The notes: generated by a model from the sequence alone, not told the origin. 38,859 nucleotides of DNA from JAYRSJ01 sp041920215 (GCA_041920215.1 JAYRSJ010000030.1:1-38859), one strand, 5' to 3'; numbered from the stretch's first letter, positions 14,772 to 23,837 are shown. A program made the numbers and translations.

Positions 14772-15542
14772 TCAGCCACGCCCGACAAAAGGCATAGCTG
14801 TGGCCATCACCGTCATGGTCTGCACATTCGCAGACAGCGGCAAAGAAGCCATGTAGATGAGGGCGGAAGCCACCGCTTCAAGCTCCATCGTCGGTTCCAC
14901 CGCGACCGCGCCATGGGCCTGCAGCACGCCGCGGGTCATGGGCCGCGCCATCTCGGTCAGGGCGTTGCCGATGTCCAGCTGGCCGCAGGCGATATCGTGC
15001 GCCCGGCCGTCCAGCGACAGCGACTTGGTCAGGCCGGTGATCGCATGCTTGGTGGCGGTATAGGGCGCCGAAAAGGGCCGCGGCGCATGGGCCGAGATCG
15101 AGCCGTTGTTGATGATGCGGCCGCCGCGCGGCTGCTGGCGTTTCATCAGACCGAAGGCAGCGCGGGCGCACAGAAAGCTGGCGGTCAGATTGACGTCGAC
15201 CACCGCGCGCCACTGCGCCACGCTCAGCTCGTCGATGGGCCGTGGCGGTGCGCCCGTGCCGGCATTGTTGAACAGCAGGTCCAGCCGACCGAAACGCTGT
15301 TCGATCGCGGCAAACACCGCCTCGACCGCCTCGGGCTGGGTCACGTCGGCCGGCAGCACCAGGCAGGCGGCCTGCGCGGGACCGGCCAGCGCCGCCGTTT
15401 CCTGCAGCGCGGCCTCGCGCCGCCCGACCAGGGCAACTTGATAACCGGCCTTCAGCAGCGCCAGGGAACAGGCCCGGCCAATGCCGCTGCCGGCACCGGT
15501 GACCAGGGCGTACTTGCTTGCAGGGCGGCTGTCTTGATCCAT
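14772..15542 (-). CDS. Short-chain dehydrogenase/reductase
   Basis: 256 residues, classical SDR size. Seen are the NAD(P)-binding TGAGSGIG near residue 15, LVGRRE after the second strand (an Arg pair that could favour NADP), ADVT, NNAG, and catalytic Ser (NNGSIS) with Tyr-x-x-x-Lys in APYTATKHA. The segment after the catalytic helix (ACGQLDIGNALTEMA) replaces the usual PG. It is a cytoplasmic oxidoreductase of unknown substrate. It leads a short minus-strand unit with the small membrane protein. Confidence 0.9.
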   Translation of the reverse strand: MDQDSRPASKYALVTGAGSGIGRACSLALLKAGYQVALVGRREAALQETAALAGPAQAACLVLPADVTQPEAVEAVFAAIEQRFGRLDLLFNNAGTGAPPRPIDELSVAQWRAVVDVNLTASFLCARAAFGLMKRQQPRGGRIINNGSISAHAPRPFSAPYTATKHAITGLTKSLSLDGRAHDIACGQLDIGNALTEMARPMTRGVLQAHGAVAVEPTMELEAVASALIYMASLPLSANVQTMTVMATAMPFVGRG

Positions 15543-15615
15543 TCGTGCGCTATGGAAAGTTCATCAGGCAGGGCGCGATGATGCCATCAGCGCCCAGCCC
15601 TTGACCGTGCCGGCT

Positions 15616-15993
15616 CTATTGCGCCCGCACCGTGGGCACGGCCTGGGCCAGGCGACGGCCCTCCAGGCTGTGCGCGCCGGCCAGCTGGGTGGCGTCGCTG
15701 CGCCGGCCCTCGACCAGCACCCGAGGCAGCTGGTGCACCACCACGCCGGCGGCGCTGGGCGTCTGGTCCAGCAGCTGCTGTGCGCGCTCAGCCATCAGGG
15801 TCTGCTGGCTCTTGCCGACCACCTCCACCCGCGGCAGCTGCTGCACCAGGCGGCTGGGCTCGACAGGCTCCGCTGGCGCCGCCATGAAGAGCGACAGGCC
15901 CAGTAGGCCCACGCTGAGCAGCGCAACGGCGATCAGCTTGTGCTGGGCATAGCGGTCATAGCAGTAAACGGTGTGCGGGCTGTTCTTGTTCAT
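15616..15993 (-). CDS. Small membrane-anchored protein with duplicated QLPRV motif
   Basis: 125 residues, no recognised family. A polar N-terminus with YCYDRYAQHK precedes one hydrophobic helix (about 20-38), so the rest is probably periplasmic. The tail carries the pattern V-x-Q-L-P-R-V-x-V-x-G-[KR] twice, at 50-61 and 86-97, exactly 36 residues apart, with EGRR and VPTVRA echoes later. AAGGAGG lies six bases before the ATG, the strongest ribosome binding site in the window, so it is very likely expressed. It sits alone between the chemoreceptor and SDR genes on the same strand. Confidence 0.75.
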   Translation of the reverse strand: MNKNSPHTVYCYDRYAQHKLIAVALLSVGLLGLSLFMAAPAEPVEPSRLVQQLPRVEVVGKSQQTLMAERAQQLLDQTPSAAGVVVHQLPRVLVEGRRSDATQLAGAHSLEGRRLAQAVPTVRAQ

Positions 15994-15999
15994 CGCGGG

Positions 16000-16006
16000 C
16001 CTCCTT
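16000..16006 (-). promoter_or_regulatory. Strong ribosome binding site of the QLPRV protein
   Basis: AAGGAGG on the minus strand, six bases before the ATG at 15993. It supports this small unrecognised gene as real. Confidence 0.65.
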
Positions 16007-16159
16007 GGCGTTGCTGCAGCGCTTCAATCACGCTGCGATGGACGCAATGTGCCTGGTGCAAACCCGGATACCAAGAGGACTGCGACGAAGCTGCGACTCG
16101 GCGCGATGAACTGAGAATGGCGCGGACGAATGGTGGGGTGGACGGTCGGGCCGAGCCCC

Positions 16160-18100
16160 TCAGCTCTCGGCCGTGGCGAACACCGCCATCGAGCGCACGA
16201 GCCTGTGGGCCTGCTGTTCCAGACTCTCGGCCGCTGCGGCGCTCTGCTCGACCAGGGCCGCGTTCTGCTGGGTCGTCCGGTCCATCTGCCCCATGGCCTG
16301 ACCGACCTGGACCACACCGGCGCTCTGCTCGCGCGAGGCCAGGCTGATCTCGCCGATCATCGCGGTGACGCGAGCTATCGCCGCTGACACCTGCTGCATC
16401 GTGTCCCCCGCCTGGTCGGCCAGCCGCGCCCCCTGCTCGACCTGATCGACGCTGTGGCCGATCAGTGCCTTGATCTGGCGGGCTTCCTCGGCGGTGCGTT
16501 GGGCCAGGCTGCGGACCTCGCTGGCCACGACCGCAAAGCCGCGCCCCTGCTCGCCGGCCCGCGCCGCCTCGACCGCGGCGTTGAGCGCCAGGATATTGGT
16601 CTGGAAGGCGATCGCATCGATCACGCCGATGATGTCGGCGATCTTCCGGGAGGATTCGGAGATGTCACGCATCGTCACGACGACCTGCGAGACCACCGCA
16701 CAACCCTGGGTGGCGACACCGGAAGCGTCGATCGCCAGCGCGCTGGCCTGGCTGGCGTTCTCGGCGTTCTGTCTGACGGTGGCGCCCAGCTGCTCCATCG
16801 AGGCCGCCGTCTGCTGCAGGGCACTGGCCTGAACCTCGGTGCGCTGACTCAGGTCCTGGTTGCCCTGGGCGATCTGGGCGCTGGCGGTGGCCACCGTCTG
16901 AGCGTTCTCGCGCACCTCGCCAACGACCCGGGCCAGGCTCTCCCGCATCAGCGCCATGGCGCGCAGCAGGCTGCCCATCTCGTCATCGCCGCCAAGCGGC
17001 ACGGCGCTGGCCAGATCGCCGTCGGAAATCCGCTGGGCCGCCAAGCTGGCCTCCGCTGCGGGCACCAGTATGGAACGCGCGACGACGACGGCCAGCACCA
17101 GACCCACTCCCATGAAGACGGCGATGAGGGCCAGCGCCATCATCTGCTGTCTGATGGTCCGCTGCTTACGCGCGTTCAGCAGCGGCTCCAGCAGAGCGCC
17201 GGCATCACCGGAGAGTGCATACACCGCATCGATGGCCTCGGTGACCGTCTTGAAATAGTCGGCCGAGGACAGCTGCAGCGTCTGCGCCTGCAGGATCTCC
17301 CGCTGGGTCAGTTCGATGACGCCCATGGCCTTGGCCTCGGTGCCGGCCCCCGCCTTGGCCACCAGATCGCGGATGGCGCCATGCTGGTCCTCTTCGACCG
17401 CCTTGCCGAGATCGAGCGCGGTCTGCTCCAGCCGCTGCCGGGTCAGCTCGATCAGCGCCGCCAGTGCCGCGCGCTCGTCGGGCGAGGACTCGCCCTTGGC
17501 CAGCAACAGGGCGCCACGGGCACGGATCTGGCCAAGCATCTCGGCCGTCCAGGGCACGCTGTGCAGGCTGGCGACGGCCAGGAAATGGGTGGCCGGGTCC
17601 GCGTCCAGCGTCAGCCGGAAATGCTCGATCACCCGCTCATGCAGCGCCAGCTGCGCGCGAATCAGCTGGGTATGCCGCAGCGTGCTCTGCGGCCCGCTGA
17701 GCCGGCGGGCCACCACATCGGCCGACAGCGAGGCCCACTGCTGGCGGATGTCATCGAACGCCGTGACGATGCGCGGCAGCTGCATGTCCTGGCCGACCAG
17801 TCTGGCAATGCCGGCGACCGCCGCATCGACCTTGGCCTGGCGCAGCGCCCGCTCGGCCTCTGCCTCGTTCCTGCCGGCCAGGGCGGAAGCCGACAGGCCG
17901 CGGTGCTGCTGGGTGAGCCTGACCGCCTCGAGAATCGCCCTGGACGGCGCCGTGCCGGCCAGCTCGCGATTGAGGGTCTGGACCTCCCGGTAGGCGGCCA
18001 GCGCCTGCAGCGCGATCAGCCCGCCGCAAACCAGCAGGGACAGCAGGCCAAGCAGCATCAGCTTGTGGACCAGGCGCAGCTTGTCGAGAAACTTCAGCAT
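16160..18100 (-). CDS. Methyl-accepting chemotaxis protein
   Basis: 646 residues. One membrane helix (about 14-36) and a second (about 321-342) enclose a roughly 280-residue periplasmic helical sensor. Its TQQHRGLSASALAGR segment resembles nitrate/nitrite-sensing (NIT) type domains, so a small anion ligand is possible. A HAMP linker follows, then the coiled-coil signalling domain with the conserved tip AFQTNILALNAAVEAARAGE and GRGFAVVASEVR (about 496-535). It should control CheA through CheW. The C-terminus (SMAVFATAES) lacks a CheR-binding pentapeptide. No che genes are near. The MLKFLD start has AGAGGG seven bases upstream; the frame opens 15 codons earlier. Confidence 0.93.
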   Translation of the reverse strand: MLKFLDKLRLVHKLMLLGLLSLLVCGGLIALQALAAYREVQTLNRELAGTAPSRAILEAVRLTQQHRGLSASALAGRNEAEAERALRQAKVDAAVAGIARLVGQDMQLPRIVTAFDDIRQQWASLSADVVARRLSGPQSTLRHTQLIRAQLALHERVIEHFRLTLDADPATHFLAVASLHSVPWTAEMLGQIRARGALLLAKGESSPDERAALAALIELTRQRLEQTALDLGKAVEEDQHGAIRDLVAKAGAGTEAKAMGVIELTQREILQAQTLQLSSADYFKTVTEAIDAVYALSGDAGALLEPLLNARKQRTIRQQMMALALIAVFMGVGLVLAVVVARSILVPAAEASLAAQRISDGDLASAVPLGGDDEMGSLLRAMALMRESLARVVGEVRENAQTVATASAQIAQGNQDLSQRTEVQASALQQTAASMEQLGATVRQNAENASQASALAIDASGVATQGCAVVSQVVVTMRDISESSRKIADIIGVIDAIAFQTNILALNAAVEAARAGEQGRGFAVVASEVRSLAQRTAEEARQIKALIGHSVDQVEQGARLADQAGDTMQQVSAAIARVTAMIGEISLASREQSAGVVQVGQAMGQMDRTTQQNAALVEQSAAAAESLEQQAHRLVRSMAVFATAES

Positions 18101-18107
18101 CGGGAAC

Positions 18108-18113
18108 CCTCTT
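18108..18113 (-). promoter_or_regulatory. Ribosome binding site of the chemoreceptor
   Basis: AGAGGG on the minus strand, seven bases before the ATG at 18100. It favours this start over the one 15 codons upstream. Confidence 0.5.
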
Positions 18114-18263
18114 TGGATCGGACCGGGTGTCAGGGACAGCGGCATTGCCGCCCCTTGCGCACCCAGGGATCGCAGTGTGGTGATGCCTCGAGCCAGCGGC
18201 GATAAACTGGTTCAAGAAAAACGCAATGCCCAGCCCCGACAGGGGCCGCGGGCCGACGCCGCC

Positions 18264-19280
18264 TCAGTCGATCGCGACGCCCAGGCTGCGCGCCGCCAGC
18301 AGACGCTCATCGTCCAGCGGTACCGGCCGGCTGCGGCCGGCCACATCGGCCAGCGCCACCGTGGTACAGCGCTCGGCCTGCAGGGCCACCATGCGGCCGA
18401 ACTGCTTGTTCAGCACCAGGCGCGCCGCCTGCACGCCAAAGCGGGTGGCCAGCACCCGGTCATAGGCGGTCGGCGCACCGCCACGCTGCAGATGGCCCAG
18501 CAGCGTGAAGCGCAGGTCCACCTCAGGTCCCAGGCGCTGGGCCAGGTCCAGCATCAGGCGCTGGCCGGCGGTGGCCGCGGCCGGCGCGTCGCCCAGCTGC
18601 GCGCCCTCTGCCACGCAGACCAGCGCATGGCCCTGTTCGCTCAGGCGCTTGTGGCACAGGGCGGCCAGCCGGGCCGGCGCATAGCCCAGCTCCGGCAGCA
18701 CGATCGCATCGGCACCACCCGCCAGCCCGCCCTCCAGCGCGATCCAGCCGGCATGCCGTCCCATCGTCTCCAACACCATGATGCGGCCATGGCTGTGGGC
18801 GGTGGTCTCCAGCCGCTCCAGCGCCTCGGCCACCACCGCCACCGCGCTGTCGAAGCCGAAGCTGCGCTCGTTGTGCATCAGGTCGTTGTCTATGGTCTTG
18901 GGCACCCCGACCACCGGCACACCGAGCCGGGCAAAGCGCTCGGCGATGGTCATCGTGCCATCGCCGCCTATGGCCACCAGCGCGTCGATGCCATGCCGAC
19001 CCAGGCAGTCCAGCGCCCGGGCCGAGCAGTCGGCACCGCCGGCGCCGAAATAGGCAAAGGGATCGGCGCGGTTGTGGCTGCCCAGCATGGTGCCGCCGGC
19101 ATTGATCAGCCCGCGCACGCGCGCCGCATCCAGCGGCTCGATGCGGTCCTCCAGCAGACCCAGGAAACCCTGGCGTATGCCGCTGACCCGCACGCCCTCG
19201 CCCAGCGCCAGCGTCACCGCGCGTATCACCGCATTGAGTCCGGGGCAGTCGCCGCCGCCGGTAAGAATCGCCACATGCAT
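18264..19280 (-). CDS. pfkA: 6-phosphofructokinase (ATP or PPi type uncertain)
   Basis: 338 residues of the PfkA superfamily, which phosphorylates fructose 6-phosphate. Seen are the nucleotide loop LTGGGDCPGLNAVIR, IGGDGT (105-109), PKTIDND (127-133) with the catalytic Asp, ETMGRHAGW and LGHLQRGGAPTAYDR. The residue after GGD is Gly108, as in ATP enzymes (E. coli Gly104), while Lys128 before TIDND is the PPi-type residue (E. coli Gly124). This mixed pair is known in some other PFK groups and leaves the phosphoryl donor open. It diverges from the triple-PAS kinase across 65 bases. Many Burkholderiales lack this enzyme and use the Entner-Doudoroff route. Confidence 0.92.
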   Translation of the reverse strand: MHVAILTGGGDCPGLNAVIRAVTLALGEGVRVSGIRQGFLGLLEDRIEPLDAARVRGLINAGGTMLGSHNRADPFAYFGAGGADCSARALDCLGRHGIDALVAIGGDGTMTIAERFARLGVPVVGVPKTIDNDLMHNERSFGFDSAVAVVAEALERLETTAHSHGRIMVLETMGRHAGWIALEGGLAGGADAIVLPELGYAPARLAALCHKRLSEQGHALVCVAEGAQLGDAPAAATAGQRLMLDLAQRLGPEVDLRFTLLGHLQRGGAPTAYDRVLATRFGVQAARLVLNKQFGRMVALQAERCTTVALADVAGRSRPVPLDDERLLAARSLGVAID

Positions 19281-19306
19281 CGCTCAAGCTCTCCTGTGCC
19301 CCCATC

Positions 19307-19337
19307 TTGCCATGTCGATGCGGCGCAACGGTAGACT
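19307..19337 (+). promoter_or_regulatory. Candidate promoter of the triple-PAS hybrid kinase
   Basis: TTGCCA (19307-19312) and TAGACT (19332-19337) match sigma-70 elements at five and four of six positions, with a long 19-base spacer. TAGACT lies only eight bases before the ATG at 19346, so transcription would begin at or next to the start codon. There is no Shine-Dalgarno site. Confidence 0.3.
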
Positions 19338-19345
19338 GCGCCGCA

Positions 19346-21649
19346 ATGCTGCACGACCTGCCCGCACCGTCCGCCGTCACCCTGGCCGAGCTGGGCCAGC
19401 TGGCCATCTGGCACCACGATCTGCAGAGTCAGCGCCTGTTCTACAACGCGCTGGGCTGGGCCCTGCTGGGCCTGGCGCCGCGCCCCGAAGGCATCACGCT
19501 GGACGAGGCGCGCAGCCTGATACACCCCGACGATCTGCCCGCCGTGCTGCAGAGCTATGCGCAGTCGCTCAGCAGCGGCGGCATCACCGAGACGCTGGCA
19601 CGCTACCGCCATGCCGATGGCCAGTGGCGCCATATCCAGCTGCGCCGCAGCGTGCAGTGCGACGCCCAGGGACAGGTGCTGGGCTTTGTCGGCGTGGCCC
19701 GGGACGTCAGCGCCGATGTGCGCGGCAGCGAACACAGCGCGGCCTTGCAACGCCGGCTCGAGCTGACCGCCGATGCGCTGGGTCTGGGCTTCTGGCGCCA
19801 TGATCTCGGCAGCGGCGAGCTGGGCTGGAATGCCCAGATGTACGCGCTCTACGATCTGCCGGCCCAGCGCCCGCCGCGGCAGGCGGACTGGCTCCGCCGG
19901 GTGCACCCCGATGACCGCGCCCGCGTCGAAGGCGAGTTCGCGTCGCTGCTGCGCCAGCCCGGCCAGTTGCGCGAGATCGAGTACCGCGTGCTGCATCGCG
20001 ACGGCCGGCTGCGCTGGCTGGTGGACCGCGCCCGCATGGATCCGGCCGCACAGGCCCTTAGCGGCGTGCTGCTGGATATCAGCGAGCGCCGCGCGGCCGA
20101 GGAGGCCCTGGCGGTGGCGCGCGATCGGGCCCTGCTGTCGACCCGCGGCGCCGGCCTGGCGACCTGGGAATACGATATGCGCAGCGGCCAGGTCAGCTGG
20201 GACGAGCAGATGTATCTGCTGCGCGGCCTGCCGCCCCAGGCCCTGCCGCCCAGCGAGGCCGAGGTCGTGGCCCTGGTACATCCGGAGGACCGGGCCAGGG
20301 TCAAGACCGTGTTCGACAGCACGCGCCACAGCAGCCAGATCAGCGGCCATGAGTTCCGGGTGCGCCTGCCCGATGGCAGCTACCGCTGGCTGGCCTCGCG
20401 CTCCAGCGTGGTGCAGGATGCGCAGGGCCGCGCCATCAAGCGCATAGGCCTCAACTGGGACATCAGTGCCACCAAGCGCCAGGCCGAAGCCGAGCAGCAG
20501 CGCGAGCTCGCGCTCAAGGCCAGCCAGGCCAAGAGCGAGTTCCTCGCGCGCGTCAGCCACGAGTTGCGCACGCCGCTCAATGCGGTGCTGGGGTTCACCC
20601 AGCTGCTGCAGGCCGAGGGCGGCATGGCCGACGCCGCTGCCGCGCAGCGGCGCCTGCGCCATATCCGGGCCGCCGGCGAGCATCTGCTGGCGCTGATCAA
20701 CGATGTGCTGGACATCTCGCGGCTGGAGGCCGGCGATCTGCGCATGCAGGCCCAGCCGGTCGACCTGGCCCAGCTCTGCGCCGAGACCCTGCCGCTGCTG
20801 GAGGGCCTGGCACAGGACCGCCGGGTGCAGCTGGAGTGCTGCCGCATCGAGGGTCTGGCCCTGGGCGACGCCACCCGGCTGCGCCAGGTGCTGATCAATC
20901 TGCTCTCCAACGCGATCAAGTACAACCGCCCCGGCGGGCGGGTCAGCATCAGCGCCTGGCCGCAGCAGGGCCAGCTCAGACTGAGCGTCAGCGACAGCGG
21001 CCGGGGCCTCAGCGAGGCTCAGCTGGGCACCCTGTTCCAGCCCTTCAACCGCCTGGGTCGTGAGCATGAGGCGATCGAGGGCACGGGCATAGGACTGGCC
21101 ATCGTCAAGGCCTTGATCGAGGGCATGGGCGGTCAGGTGATTGTCAGCAGCACGCCCGGATTGGGCAGTACATTCGAGCTCTTGCTAGCCCAGGCTTCCG
21201 ACGTGTCCCCAGTCTCTCCCGAACCCTCGGCGGCCCTGCCCGCTTCCACCGACGCCGCCAGCCCCACGACCACCGTCGGCCGGCTGCTCTATATCGAGGA
21301 CAACCCGGTCAATCAGCTGGTGGTGCAGGAGCTGGTGGCGCGCCGGCCGCAGCTGCAGCTGGAATGCGCCGAGAACGGCGGCGAAGGTGTTGCGCGTGCG
21401 CGCAGCCTGCGGCCCGATCTGGTGCTGGTCGATATGCAGCTGCCCGACTTCGATGGCTACGAGGTGCTGCGCCGCCTGCGCGCCGACGCCAGCACCGCCG
21501 CCATCCCCTGCATCGCACTGTCGGCCAATGCGATGCCCGAGGACATCAGTCGCGCGCTGCGCGCCGGCTTCGCCGACTACTGGACCAAGCCGATCGATTT
21601 CAAGGCCTTTCTGGGCGGCCTGGACGCCTTGTTCGCGCCCAGGCCCTGA
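19346..21649 (+). CDS. Soluble triple-PAS hybrid histidine kinase
   Basis: 767 residues with no membrane segment, so a cytoplasmic sensor. Three PAS domains span about 12-122, 135-245 and 260-375; the second and third are clearly PAS_3-like, with HPDD/HPED and the final (D)IS.R/K. HisKA holds the phospho-His405 in RVSHELRTPLNAV. The ATPase domain has NLLSNAIKYN, DSGRGL and GTGIGLAIVK. A receiver domain (about 645-762) has the acidic pair in YIEDN, phospho-acceptor Asp696 and Lys748. No Hpt domain or output regulator is encoded next to it, so the phosphorelay partner is elsewhere. The start at 19346 is judged from PAS position and promoter placement. Confidence 0.93.
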   Translation: MLHDLPAPSAVTLAELGQLAIWHHDLQSQRLFYNALGWALLGLAPRPEGITLDEARSLIHPDDLPAVLQSYAQSLSSGGITETLARYRHADGQWRHIQLRRSVQCDAQGQVLGFVGVARDVSADVRGSEHSAALQRRLELTADALGLGFWRHDLGSGELGWNAQMYALYDLPAQRPPRQADWLRRVHPDDRARVEGEFASLLRQPGQLREIEYRVLHRDGRLRWLVDRARMDPAAQALSGVLLDISERRAAEEALAVARDRALLSTRGAGLATWEYDMRSGQVSWDEQMYLLRGLPPQALPPSEAEVVALVHPEDRARVKTVFDSTRHSSQISGHEFRVRLPDGSYRWLASRSSVVQDAQGRAIKRIGLNWDISATKRQAEAEQQRELALKASQAKSEFLARVSHELRTPLNAVLGFTQLLQAEGGMADAAAAQRRLRHIRAAGEHLLALINDVLDISRLEAGDLRMQAQPVDLAQLCAETLPLLEGLAQDRRVQLECCRIEGLALGDATRLRQVLINLLSNAIKYNRPGGRVSISAWPQQGQLRLSVSDSGRGLSEAQLGTLFQPFNRLGREHEAIEGTGIGLAIVKALIEGMGGQVIVSSTPGLGSTFELLLAQASDVSPVSPEPSAALPASTDAASPTTTVGRLLYIEDNPVNQLVVQELVARRPQLQLECAENGGEGVARARSLRPDLVLVDMQLPDFDGYEVLRRLRADASTAAIPCIALSANAMPEDISRALRAGFADYWTKPIDFKAFLGGLDALFAPRP

Positions 21650-21655
21650 ATCCGC

Positions 21656-23707
21656 TCAAACGGAAATCAGGCCGCGGCCACGCAACATCGGCTCCACCAC
21701 CGCGTCGCGGCCGCGGAAGGCACGGTAGGCCTCGCCGGGCTCGCGGCTATTGCCCACCGCCAGCACGCAGTCCTTGAAGCGCTGGGCCACCGCCGGGTCG
21801 AAGGGGTCGCCGGCCTCGACAAAGGCCTCGAAGCCGTCGGCATCCAGCACCTCGGCCCACATATAGACGTAGTAGCCGGCCGCATAGCCGCTGCTGCTGA
21901 ACAGATGCTGGAAATGCGCCAGCCGGTGGTTCATGCCCACCGCGGCCGGCAAGCCGTAGGCGGCCATGGTGCGGGCCTCGAACTCGCTGATATCGGGCGC
22001 CTGCGCATCCGGCAGCGCATGCACCGCCATATCGACCAGCGCGCTGGCGGTGTAGCGCACCGTCTCGTAGCCCTGGTTGAACAGCTCGGCCGCCTTCAGC
22101 TTGGCCAGGATCGCGTCGGGGATGGGCTCGCCGGTCTTGTAGTGGCGGGCATGCTGCTTCAGCACCGCCGGCTCGGCCATCCAGTGCTCGAAGATCTGCG
22201 AGGGCAGCTCGACGAAGTCGCGCAGCACCTGGGTGCCCGAGAGGCGCTCGTAGCTGACGTTCGACAGCAGGCCGTGCAGGCCGTGGCCGAACTCATGGAA
22301 CAGCGTACGCACATCGTCGAAGGACAGCAGCGTCGGCTCGCCGGCCGCGCCCTTGGCGAAGTTGTTGTTGTTCAGGATGATGGGGAGCGCATCGATGCCG
22401 TTACGGGCCTGCCAGCGCAGTGCATTCATCCAGGCGCCACTGCGCTTGGTGGGACGGGCGAAGTTGTCCTGCAGAAACAGGCCGCGCGCCTGGCCGGCGG
22501 CGTCCTGCACCTCGTAGACCTTGACGTCGGGGTGGTAGCCGGCCACCTCGGGCTTGGGCACGAAGCGCAGACCGAACAGGCGGCCGGCGCAGTCGAAGGC
22601 GGCGCCCACCATCGCTTCCAGCGGGAAATAGGGCTTGACCTCGGCCTCGTCGAGGTCGTAGCGGGCCCTGCGCACCTTCTCGGCGTAGTAGCGCCAGTCC
22701 CAGGCCTGCAGCTCGAACTGCTCGCCACGTGAGGCCATCATCGCCACCAGGGCCTGGCGCTCGCTCTCGGCGGCGGACTTGGCCGGCTCCCAGACCTTGT
22801 CCAGCAGCTGCTGCACCGCCTCGCGGCGGCCGGCCATGGTGTCGGCCAGCGCGTAATCGGCATAGCAGGCATGGCCGTGCAGACGCGCCTGCTCGTTGCG
22901 CAGGCTGAGGATCTCGCGGGCCACCTCGCGGTTGTCGGTGGCGCCGGCGTTCTCGCCGCGGCCCACCCAGGCCCGCCAGGCCTGCTCGCGCAGATCGCGG
23001 CGCTCGCTGAAGCTCAGGAAGGGCACGATCAGCGAACGCGAGAGCGTGATCACATGGCTGCCGTCCGGCAGGCCGCGCTGCACCGCGGCCTGAGCGGCAG
23101 CGGCCCGCACGAAGTCGGGCAGGCCGGCCAGATCGGCCTCGCCCTGCAGCAGCAGCTGGTAGCCGCTCTCGTCGGCCAGCACATTCTGGGCGAACAAGGT
23201 ATTGAGCTCGGCCAGCCGCTCCACCACCTGGGCATAGCGCTGCTGGGCCGCGCCCTGCAGCTTGGCGCCGGCGCGCACGAAGTCCAGATGGATGCGTTCC
23301 AAGAGGCGCAGCTGCTCGGGCCGCAGGCCCAGTGCCTGGCGCTCAGCATGGAGCGCGTCCACCCGCTTGAACAGCTCGGCATGCATATAGATCGCATTGC
23401 CGTGCGCGGCCAGCGGCGCGGCCAGCGCGCGCTGGGCCGCCTGCAGCTCGGGCGAGGTGGCCGAGGCTGCCAGCGTGTAGAACAGATGCTCCAGCCGGGT
23501 CAGCAGCCGGCCGCTGCGGTCGAAGGCGGCAATGGTGTTGTCGAAGCTGGGCGGCGCGCTCTGGCCGGCAATGGCATCCAGCTCGCCGCGATGCTGGATC
23601 AGGGCCTGCTCGAAGGCGGGCGCGAAATCGGCCGCCGCGATGGCTTCGAAGGGCGGCAGGCCATAAGGGGTATTCCAGTCTTGCAGCAGCGGGTTGGGAC
23701 GACTCAT
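21656..23707 (-). CDS. M3 family metallopeptidase (peptidyl-dipeptidase Dcp/oligopeptidase A-like)
   Basis: 683 residues, full length for the family. The N-terminal NPLLQDWNTPYGLPPFEAI signature resembles Dcp. The zinc site is HEFGH (His471, Glu472, His475) in FHEFGHGLHGLLSN, with the third ligand expected about 25 residues on. SGYAAGYYVYMWAEVLDAD near the end is also typical. It cleaves short peptides in the cytoplasm, for example those left by proteasome-like proteases; no signal peptide is seen. I chose MSRPNP as the start because homology begins there; the open frame runs 60 codons further in low-complexity sequence. It converges on the hybrid kinase with six bases between stops. Confidence 0.93.
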   Translation of the reverse strand: MSRPNPLLQDWNTPYGLPPFEAIAAADFAPAFEQALIQHRGELDAIAGQSAPPSFDNTIAAFDRSGRLLTRLEHLFYTLAASATSPELQAAQRALAAPLAAHGNAIYMHAELFKRVDALHAERQALGLRPEQLRLLERIHLDFVRAGAKLQGAAQQRYAQVVERLAELNTLFAQNVLADESGYQLLLQGEADLAGLPDFVRAAAAQAAVQRGLPDGSHVITLSRSLIVPFLSFSERRDLREQAWRAWVGRGENAGATDNREVAREILSLRNEQARLHGHACYADYALADTMAGRREAVQQLLDKVWEPAKSAAESERQALVAMMASRGEQFELQAWDWRYYAEKVRRARYDLDEAEVKPYFPLEAMVGAAFDCAGRLFGLRFVPKPEVAGYHPDVKVYEVQDAAGQARGLFLQDNFARPTKRSGAWMNALRWQARNGIDALPIILNNNNFAKGAAGEPTLLSFDDVRTLFHEFGHGLHGLLSNVSYERLSGTQVLRDFVELPSQIFEHWMAEPAVLKQHARHYKTGEPIPDAILAKLKAAELFNQGYETVRYTASALVDMAVHALPDAQAPDISEFEARTMAAYGLPAAVGMNHRLAHFQHLFSSSGYAAGYYVYMWAEVLDADGFEAFVEAGDPFDPAVAQRFKDCVLAVGNSREPGEAYRAFRGRDAVVEPMLRGRGLISV

Positions 23708-23837
23708 GCTCGGGCTCGCTTGTGGCGCGGCGGCCGCAGCGGTGGCGCGGTGCCGCAAATGGGATAGGAAGGCCGATTGTAGAAACGGCGCCCAGGCTTT
23801 GCAGCCGGGCGCCGTCATGGCCGGGCGGACCGCGGAC

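Noticed and set aside
18190..18215. GGCGATAA as a possible flagellar sigma-28 -10 element near the chemoreceptor
   Set aside because: It lies on the plus strand, pointing away from the chemoreceptor, and lacks a TAAA at the proper distance.
18233..18246. Hairpin GCCCC-GACA-GGGGC as the terminator of the phosphofructokinase gene
   Set aside because: The stem is only five pairs, and the T run starts more than ten bases later; chance is likely in this GC-rich DNA.
19226..21067. A 613-codon minus-strand open frame
   Set aside because: It is antisense to the triple-PAS kinase and shows only composition-driven Ala/Gln/Leu text.
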